Positions 16,820 to 22,083 of a stretch of 22,083 bases of DNA are shown here, piece after piece. The position numbers were made by a program, and so were the translations under genes. Under the pieces are notes generated by a model, which was not told the origin of the DNA, did not search any database, and saw nothing but the letters and a program-made list of their open reading frames with translations. The stretch comes from Entamoeba histolytica HM-1:IMSS (Eukaryota; Evosea; Mastigamoebida; Endamoebidae): NCBI RefSeq assembly GCF_000208925.1, contig NW_001915116.1, positions 1 through 22,083 on the forward strand, read 5' to 3'. How positions within the stretch are numbered: position 1 is the stretch's first letter; every line of letters starts with the position of its first letter.

Positions 16820-17317
16820 TTAGATATAAATTAAAAAGGAGCTTTCAGTGTCTATAAGATATACATTTCTTTCTTCAAAGTAGAAAGAAAAAGTTATATT
16901 ATCCCCTTCTCCACTTCTATTACAAAACTTTTTGGTTAGTTTACTTACTTCATTATTATGTGATACAAATATACACCAATTAAGATCATTACAATATCCA
17001 AATAACTTATTATTTGTAGTTTTAAAAAGGAGTGTAACATGTTGTTTTCTACATAAAAAATTTATAATATACCTTTGTTCTACTTGCTGTGAATTACTGT
17101 TATAAATAACTTTAAATTGAATCATTCTAGTTTATTCTTGTAAATACAAAATTTTACTATAAAATTGACTTTCTTTAAATGTAATATTATTTATTTTAGA
17201 TTTTCTTAGTGTAGATATTGAATAATTATTAAGTATTAATACAATTAATTCAAATAATTTAATGAATTGACATATAAACTGGTAGATAATATTATCATAT
17301 AAAAAATACAAAGACAT
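16820..17317 (-). pseudogene. Broken TLDc-domain gene
   Basis: One frame runs from ATG at 17317 to the TAA at 16820 with a single internal TAA at 17132-17134. Across that stop the reading is KILYLQE-stop-TRMIQFKVIYNSN. Entamoeba TLDc proteins usually have a Trp there (LxxWTxxxxxKVIYDS), so the stop seems to replace Trp. Downstream, NFLCRKQHVTLLFKTTNNKLFGY fits the strand and LFG motif of TLDc domains, and NITFSFYFEERNVYLID fits the following strands; the usual final third is missing. I found no GTTTGT donor that would remove the stop. TLDc proteins are linked to V-ATPase regulation and oxidative stress in other eukaryotes, and Entamoeba has many copies. An alternative is a real short gene starting at ATG 17125 (101 residues). 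Confidence 0.5.
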
Positions 17318-17441
17318 TTTTTAAAATTAGCAGTAATTTAATTCATTTCTTTCTTATTTTCATTGAACATCAAAATAATTCTTTTTATGATAAAAAAAAA
17401 TGTTAAAACAATAAAAAATATCACCTTTAATTTACTAAAAA

Positions 17442-17855
17442 TTAAGCTTTAACTTGTTTCTTTGAACCTTTAGCTGGTTTCTTTTCAGCTTCAGTTGGAG
17501 CAGCAGCAGCGTGTTTAGCTGATCTAGTATAGATCCAAATGTGATTATCAACTTTAACTGGAACAATTAATTCTTTCTTTTCAAGGTCTTTAAGAAGAAT
17601 TTTAGCAAGGGAACAAGTAATTTTCATTCTATCAGCAACAACAGCTGGTGTAATAACTTTCATTGATGGAACTTCCTTAGTACATTTATCAAGGGTAGCT
17701 TTATCAAATAAAACAGCATTGTTTAACTTTTCCTTGACTTTAGTTTTGGACCATGATTTCTTTGGAGCTTTTCCTCCTGATGATTTTTTTGGTTTAGTCA
17801 AAGCACCTTTCTTTCCTGAAGCAGCTCCTTTTCCTTTAGCGTCCTTGGGTGGCAT
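17442..17855 (-). CDS. RPS25: 40S ribosomal protein S25 (eS25)
   Basis: 137 residues. eS25 sits in the head of the small ribosomal subunit near the E site. The N-terminal 38 residues are a Lys/Gly/Ala-rich tail (MPPKDAKGKG), followed by the conserved core: KSWSKTKVKEKLNNAVLFDKATLDK, then a winged-helix segment VITPAVVADRMKI with LAKILLKDLEKKELI, and the closing HIWIYTRSAK. A charged Ala/Lys tail ends the protein. The core is complete, and the length is slightly above the yeast (108) and human (125) proteins. Codon use is visibly more GC-tolerant (GCT, AAG, CCA) than in neighbours, as expected of a highly expressed gene. Confidence 0.95.
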   Translation of the reverse strand: MPPKDAKGKGAASGKKGALTKPKKSSGGKAPKKSWSKTKVKEKLNNAVLFDKATLDKCTKEVPSMKVITPAVVADRMKITCSLAKILLKDLEKKELIVPVKVDNHIWIYTRSAKHAAAAPTEAEKKPAKGSKKQVKA

Positions 17856-18159
17856 GAATCTGACAATCCAATTTCTTGTTCTTTTTTTGTTTTTAGTAAT
17901 TTTTATTAAACTATAATTTTATTTAAACTATTTAAACCCTTTTTCTGAAATTATTATAAATATAATTGTTTTTTATTAAATTTATTATTTTCTTATGATA
18001 ACCACAATAATCAACTTTAATACTATTCTTTATCTTATAACAAATTTTTGAATCAAAATTTGTACAATAATTCTTTCTTAATCAATTTTCATTTCTTAAA
18101 AATTTTATGTATTTGAAATTGTATATGAAATAAATTGTATAATAATTACTTAGTTTCAA
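17856..18159. other. Intergenic region with eS25 upstream sequence
   Basis: On the minus strand, before the eS25 ATG, the sequence carries AAAGAACAAG (GAAC-like, about 17875-17885) and two TTTAAATA-type boxes further out (about 17920-17937). The remainder is the 3' flank of the BDP1-like gene. No other gene is seen. Confidence 0.4.
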
Positions 18160-18636
18160 TCAAAAATCATTCTCATAAACAGATGATGTATTTTCTTGTT
18201 CAGAAACATTTTTCGAACTAATAGGGGTAACTTGGCATGTTCTAGTTTGTATATTTGGTGAAGAAGATTTATTTGCAGCTTTTACACGAGAAAGTATTCC
18301 ACTCAATCTTACATTTGTTTTACCTCCCATAGCACTCATAATCATTCCACTATTTTCTCTACTTTCACGTTTAAATTTTACAGAAACGTCTCTTCGTGTG
18401 ATATGATCACCAAGTCGTTTTTGGATTTTTTCAAAATCTGTTCCAAAGATTTTTAGAGCTTGATAGAATTGATAAGTTTCCTCAGTAGACCAAACGTGAT
18501 TTTTCTTTCGTTCTACATTATCAGTTTTACGGTGTTGTTGGATAACTTCAGTTACCCCTTTTGGTTTTTTTTCATTATCTTCAAAATGTCCAACACAATA
18601 TTCATCTTCGAATTTAAGTTGAACAGGACGAGACAT
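18160..18636 (-). CDS. BDP1: TFIIIB subunit B'' (BDP1)-like SANT protein
   Basis: 158 residues. BDP1 joins TBP and BRF1 to form TFIIIB, which recruits RNA polymerase III to tRNA and 5S genes in the nucleus. A single SANT/Myb domain lies at about 46-94: HVWSTEETYQFYQALKIFG, TDFEKIQKRL, then RRDVSVKFKRESREN, which are the aromatic spacing and KxKFKxE helix typical of the extended SANT of BDP1. A basic N-terminal segment (PKGVTEVIQQHRK) corresponds to the N-linker. The protein is far smaller than yeast Bdp1 (594), with little beyond the core; the C-terminus is Ser/Asn-rich. The single, BDP1-type SANT argues against a generic Myb factor. Confidence 0.78.
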   Translation of the reverse strand: MSRPVQLKFEDEYCVGHFEDNEKKPKGVTEVIQQHRKTDNVERKKNHVWSTEETYQFYQALKIFGTDFEKIQKRLGDHITRRDVSVKFKRESRENSGMIMSAMGGKTNVRLSGILSRVKAANKSSSPNIQTRTCQVTPISSKNVSEQENTSSVYENDF

Positions 18637-18745
18637 TAATGTGTTTTTTTAAGATTTTCAAATAAACCTTTTTTTCTTATTAAGAATAAAATATTTTATT
18701 ATATTTTATAGTTTTATTTTAAAAAAGGAGAAGATGTTATTTTGT

Positions 18746-20077
18746 TTATAAAGTTAGTTTTTCAATTAAAGAAGAACATAAAGAATTAAGTGATGTATAT
18801 TTAAGAATTGACACATCTTCTTCTTCTTGATTTGAAGTTGCACAAATAATTGGGATTGTAGGATATAATGATTTAATTGTATCTCTATTTAATTTAATTA
18901 ATTGATCATCAATAAGAATAATATAATTAGGAATTATTTCTCTTTTAATTCCTTCCCAAAAATCAATACAATTAAATGAAGAAATATCACTATTTAATTT
19001 TTCATTTAAATGTTCCAAATTTGACAAGACGAAAATAAATTGATTTTTTTGACTACAATCTTCTTCTTTCTTTTCGTTTTGTTTTGTTAAATTAATATCT
19101 TTTTCTTCTTCAACTTTTTTATCAGTTTTAATTGATTCATTAATTAATTGAGATGAGTTGATTTGTTTTTTTAAATTTTCTTGAATATCATCAAATTCAT
19201 ATTCTAAACTTGAGATATGTTGTTGAATTTCTGATAATTGATGAGTTAAATCTTCATAATTTTTATTTTGTTGTTCAATTTTATTATTATTATCTATTAC
19301 TTGAATTTCATGTAAATTATCTTCTTGAAAAGAAGATAATTTTTGTGATTGGTTTTGAGAGATTTGATTAATAGAATTTGTAAGATCTTTAATTGTAGCA
19401 TTAATAGCATCTAATTTTTCATTAAAATATGACTCATTACATTTTAATAACATTTTTTGTTCTAATTCATTTATTTTATTATTTTGTTTTATTTGAACTT
19501 CTTCAATGTTTGTTTTATCTTTAATATGATTTTCTTTTAATTCTACTAAACTAGAAGTATTTTGACTAACACTATTATTTAGTTTATTTATTTGTATTTT
19601 TAGTTCATTCAATAAATAATCTAAATCATTATTTTCATTTATTTCTTGTTCTTTTTGTTGTAATAAGTCATCACTTTTTTCTAAAGAAGAAGAAAGAATA
19701 GAAACATTATTTGTTGTTTGTTGTGTACTATCATTTTCCTCTTTTTTTTCTTCTTCATTAATTTTTTCAGTGTTATATATCGCAAATTTTGTTTGTGGTT
19801 TTGAACTTATTAAATTTTCATTTCTTAAACGAATTTCTTCTTGTCTTCCATCAAGAAACTGAAAAGTAATAATTGTAGAATCTCCTAAATACATAATTTT
19901 CGAAACCTTGGTAATGCTTTGAGGTGTAACTTTTCCAAATAACCTTAATATACCAGAATATGTATTTGTTTCATGTTTTAAAGTTACTTTAAATGAATTT
20001 AAATATCCTTTTGTATTTTCAGCCATAACATCTATAACATCATTATTATATTTCAATGTTACTGTAATTTCGGTCAT
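18746..20077 (-). CDS. Uncharacterised coiled-coil protein with beta N-domain and receiver-like C-terminus
   Basis: 443 residues, single exon, not recognised. Residues 1-95 form a compact, strand-rich domain (MTEITVTLKYNNDVIDVMAE, FKVTLKHETNTYSGILRLFG, TIITFQFLDGRQEEIRLRNE). About 100-130 is an acidic Ser/Thr linker. About 135-320 is Asn/Gln/Glu/Lys-rich and heptad-like, so probably a long coiled coil and an oligomerisation region. The last 98 residues (346-443) look alpha/beta: strand QFIFVLSN, strand YIILIDDQL, strand TIPIICATS followed by an Asp/Glu loop and a final amphipathic helix. That order, with ILIDDQL at the place of the phospho-Asp strand and the AT/S after a PII strand, resembles a degenerate response-regulator receiver fold. 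No signal peptide or membrane segment. Cytosolic scaffold is a guess. Confidence 0.75.
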   Translation of the reverse strand: MTEITVTLKYNNDVIDVMAENTKGYLNSFKVTLKHETNTYSGILRLFGKVTPQSITKVSKIMYLGDSTIITFQFLDGRQEEIRLRNENLISSKPQTKFAIYNTEKINEEEKKEENDSTQQTTNNVSILSSSLEKSDDLLQQKEQEINENNDLDYLLNELKIQINKLNNSVSQNTSSLVELKENHIKDKTNIEEVQIKQNNKINELEQKMLLKCNESYFNEKLDAINATIKDLTNSINQISQNQSQKLSSFQEDNLHEIQVIDNNNKIEQQNKNYEDLTHQLSEIQQHISSLEYEFDDIQENLKKQINSSQLINESIKTDKKVEEEKDINLTKQNEKKEEDCSQKNQFIFVLSNLEHLNEKLNSDISSFNCIDFWEGIKREIIPNYIILIDDQLIKLNRDTIKSLYPTIPIICATSNQEEEDVSILKYTSLNSLCSSLIEKLTL

Positions 20078-20090
20078 TAATAATTTTTTA

Positions 20091-20104
20091 GTTCTTTAAA
20101 ATAG
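20091..20104 (-). promoter_or_regulatory. Fused TATA-like/GAAC box before the 443-residue protein gene
   Basis: The minus strand reads CTATTTTAAAGAAC, close to GTATTTAAAG running directly into a GAAC element, 14-27 nt before the ATG, followed by an A-rich Inr-like AAAAAATTA. Confidence 0.45.
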
Positions 20105-20378
20105 TTTTATTTTATTAAAAAAAATTATAAAAAATTCTTTCAAAAACGCATTTATTTTGTTTTTTGTTTTACATAATGATGTTTTAATAAGTCTTTTATA
20201 CAAATTAAATTGTATTAGATAAAACAATACATTAAAGACGGTATTATGTTAATACTTCTAGTATTATGTTATCTTTTTAATAAAACAACAAAAAAGAATT
20301 TAAACGTCTTTATTTAACTATGTTAAATGATTCATAAAGTCATTTATTTTTAATTTATTTGAGTAAAGAAATAATAGA
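20105..20378. other. AT-rich spacer with a small direct repeat
   Basis: GTATTATGTTA occurs twice, at about 20240 and 20260. Otherwise no gene or RNA is seen. Confidence 0.4.
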
Positions 20379-20769
20379 ATGAACAATTTATTAGTATCTA
20401 GAAAAAGAGTGGCAGTTATTACTGTTGTAGAAATTTTCTTTTACTTTCTGGAAATATTTTATTTATTTGTGGTATTTTCCATGTGATGGGTGTTCAACAA
20501 GCATTTGCATTTTTCTTTCTTGGTGGTTGATAATATTATTTAAATTTACATTCATTGTATTATTAAATCTCTTTGATTTTGTTTATTATCGGTATTAAAG
20601 AGAATGGATTTGAAATGTAATGAATAATATTATTAATTATCTTAGCAACTTTATTCTTGTTGTACTTGCATTTTTAAGAAGATTTCCATATCTAGTAAAA
20701 TTTTTGAATATAGGACATATTAAACAATTTATTGACGAAACTTTATGGGAGTGTTGTTTACCAGAATAA
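20379..20769 (+). pseudogene. Decayed gene for a small hydrophobic membrane protein
   Basis: ATG at 20379 starts a hydrophobic reading (MNNLLVSRKRVAVITVVEIF then FYFLEIFYLFVVFSM) ending at TGA 20484-20486. The same frame continues beyond the stop as WVFNKHLHFSFLVVDN. After a further shift, an open stretch to TAA at 20767-20769 encodes SNFILVVLAFLRRFPYL then FLNIGHIKQFIDETLW. The pieces look like parts of one multi-helix membrane protein with at least one stop and one frameshift. No family is recognised, and no GTTTGT-type intron explains the breaks. Confidence 0.4.
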
Positions 20770-21235
20770 ATGACTTTATTAAATTCATATTAAAATTGAT
20801 TTGTATTTCTTCGTTTTAATAGAAGTTAAATGGAATATGAATTTAAATTAAATAGATAAAAATAAGTATTAATAGAATTCTTATATATTATTTTTAAATT
20901 TGGAGTTAAACAATATCATAATATGATATACACCATATTCTAATGTATTTTAAAGAAAATGATGATGTTTAATTTAAGTTTTTATTTTTATAATAAATCA
21001 ATATTTGCAGTATTTATAACTCAATGACTGAAGTTCATGTTGTGCTTTATTTTCTCATCATTCTTTTATTCAAATAATCTCTATTTGATTTATTTAGATA
21101 TTCAATACAATCAACTTCATGTATTGATGATTGCTTTGTATTATTCAAATCAATCTCTTATTGTTTGTTACTTGTTGATTATTTCAGTTCAATCTTCTTA
21201 GTCTTTATTTTTGAAATTCAAAATTTTAGAAACAA

Positions 21236-21283
21236 CAAAGAAATGAACAAAGAAATGAACAAAGAAATGAACAAAGAAATGAA
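21236..21283 (-). repeat. 12-bp tandem repeat, four copies (right)
   Basis: Inverted counterpart of 867-914; plus-strand unit CAAAGAAATGAA. The copy number is the same in both arms, so no slippage has occurred since the arms separated. Confidence 0.95.
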
Positions 21284-21549
21284 GAACAAATAAGATAAAG
21301 AGAAATATATAAGTAAATGAGTGAGTTATTTGAAATATTTTGAAAGTCATAAAATGAAATGTAGTTTTTAGTCAACGAAAAAACAAATAAATGAAAAAGA
21401 AGAGAATGAATAATATAAAAGAATAAAAGTAAGAAGTAGAAGAAGATGAATAAAGAATAAAATAAGAAAGTAGAAGAAAGAAGAAAAAAAAGTAATAAAA
21501 GAAGAAATGAAAGACAATAAAATAAGCAATTAATTAAGTATTAATAGAA

Positions 21550-22083
21550 TTAGTTTCTATTGTTACTGCCTAAAGGAGAGACTAATACCATCAATTCGTC
21601 TTCTTCTTCTAGTATTTCTACGGAGTATGTTTGATTATGATACAAGCAGTATTCCATGACATCCACCACGTTCTTTATGACAAGGTTTTTAATTTCTTTC
21701 TTGATGTCAATCTCAATTCTTAATTCTTTAATTAATTTATTACTTGAATTATTCATTAATCCGTTTATTGAAATTACTACTGGAATTATTTTGCCATATT
21801 TTAACTTTTCTATTTTCATTAGAATATTCTTTAATTCATTATACTTATTTCTTTTCTTCCAATAGGCTCAATTAATATTGTGATATTCAACAATAGTTAT
21901 ATCAAATAATAAACAAGTTTTATTCTTTTTATCTAATACATATATGTCTGGTATTTTGTGATATTGTCATTCACTTTTATGCATTATTTGTATATTCCAT
22001 ATCATAGTAATGTCTTTATATTGAACATTGTTTCATATGGTGGTTTTTATATTATTTATTTCCCAGTGTATTTTCTTATTAAT
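21550..22083 (-). pseudogene. C-terminal fragment of LINE reverse transcriptase/endonuclease ORF, right copy
   Basis: It carries the same C-terminal LINE protein remnant as the left copy, with the identical 89-codon open tail (21550-21819) and the same three TGA stops (at 21868-21870, 21967-21969 and 22033-22035 on the minus strand). At the outermost end this copy reads INKKIHWEINNI, while the left copy reads INKKNTLEINNI because of paired indels. The Trp version looks more like the usual family sequence, so this copy may be nearer the ancestor there. Confidence 0.7.

Larger units (their letters stand above)
20923..22083 (-). mobile_element. 3' end of a decayed LINE, right copy (inverted)
   Basis: This is the same element as at the left end, reading on the minus strand, with its 5' part beyond the right edge. 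Its inner end (20923) is where identity with the left copy stops. The flanks differ (minus-strand ATTATGATATTG here, GCAATACTATTT at the left), so these are two separate insertions or duplication ends. Confidence 0.75.
20923..22083 (-). repeat. Right arm of the 1161-bp inverted repeat
   Basis: Reverse complement of 67-1227 with about four visible differences. The arm is cut at 22083 by the window end, whereas the left arm's element continues to position 1. Confidence 0.95.

Noticed and set aside
67..22083. The whole window as one giant DNA transposon or foldback element with 1.2-kb terminal inverted repeats
   Set aside because: The arms are LINE 3' ends running off both edges and the interior holds ordinary unrelated host genes with no transposase.
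1..22083. tRNA genes, rRNA, CRISPR arrays, bacterial operons or prophage
   Set aside because: None seen: no GC-rich cloverleaf-like stretch, no spaced repeats, and gene structure with introns and eukaryotic proteins throughout.

Overview
The window is nuclear DNA of a lower eukaryote, almost certainly Entamoeba and probably E. histolytica or a close relative such as E. dispar or E. nuttalli. The species level is inference. The support is very AT-rich DNA, short intergenic gaps, few short introns opening with GTTTGT and closing with TAG, start codons preceded by very short leaders with TATA-like, GAAC and Inr-like boxes, a Cys-rich transmembrane kinase of the Entamoeba TMK family, and a farnesyltransferase alpha subunit of 298 residues.

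Layout. Both ends carry the same repeat in opposite orientation: 67-1227 and 20923-22083 are 1161-bp inverted copies with only a handful of differences. Each copy is the 3' end of a non-LTR retrotransposon (LINE). It holds the decayed C-terminus of a reverse transcriptase/endonuclease ORF with a PD-x14-D signature, then a pyrimidine-rich 3' region with a 12-bp tandem repeat. The two 3' ends point inward. Three in-frame TGA stops are shared by both copies, so the duplication or homogenisation came after inactivation.

Between the repeats, left to right: a KICS2-like (KICSTOR subunit) gene on the minus strand (1483-2625); a 2.5-kb gene graveyard on the plus strand (about 2930-5447) with a recognisable dead RhoGAP domain; a four-helix membrane protein with one intron (5588-6076, minus), divergent from a DUF676 serine esterase with one intron (6299-7604, plus); a 1277-residue TMK receptor-like kinase (7848-11681, plus); a Ras GTPase with a CaaX box (12099-12731, plus); the alpha subunit of protein farnesyltransferase (13823-14719, plus); the proteasome assembly chaperone PSMD9/Nas2 (14935-15510, plus); a GSK3 kinase with one intron (15558-16627, minus); a broken TLDc-domain gene (16820-17317, minus); ribosomal protein eS25 (17442-17855, minus); a minimal BDP1/TFIIIB B'' protein (18160-18636, minus); an unrecognised coiled-coil protein with a receiver-like C-terminus (18746-20077, minus); and a broken small membrane-protein gene (20379-20769, plus).

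The genes are mostly unrelated housekeeping and signalling functions, as is usual in a eukaryote. A signalling theme is present: TMK, Ras, the enzyme that would lipidate Ras, GSK3, and a possible KICSTOR/TOR-pathway component. No new multi-gene system is evident. The most informative points are the KICS2 homologue, the uncharacterised 443-residue protein, the hidden introns, the recent 198-bp duplication in the TMK ectodomain, and the retrotransposon inverted repeat.
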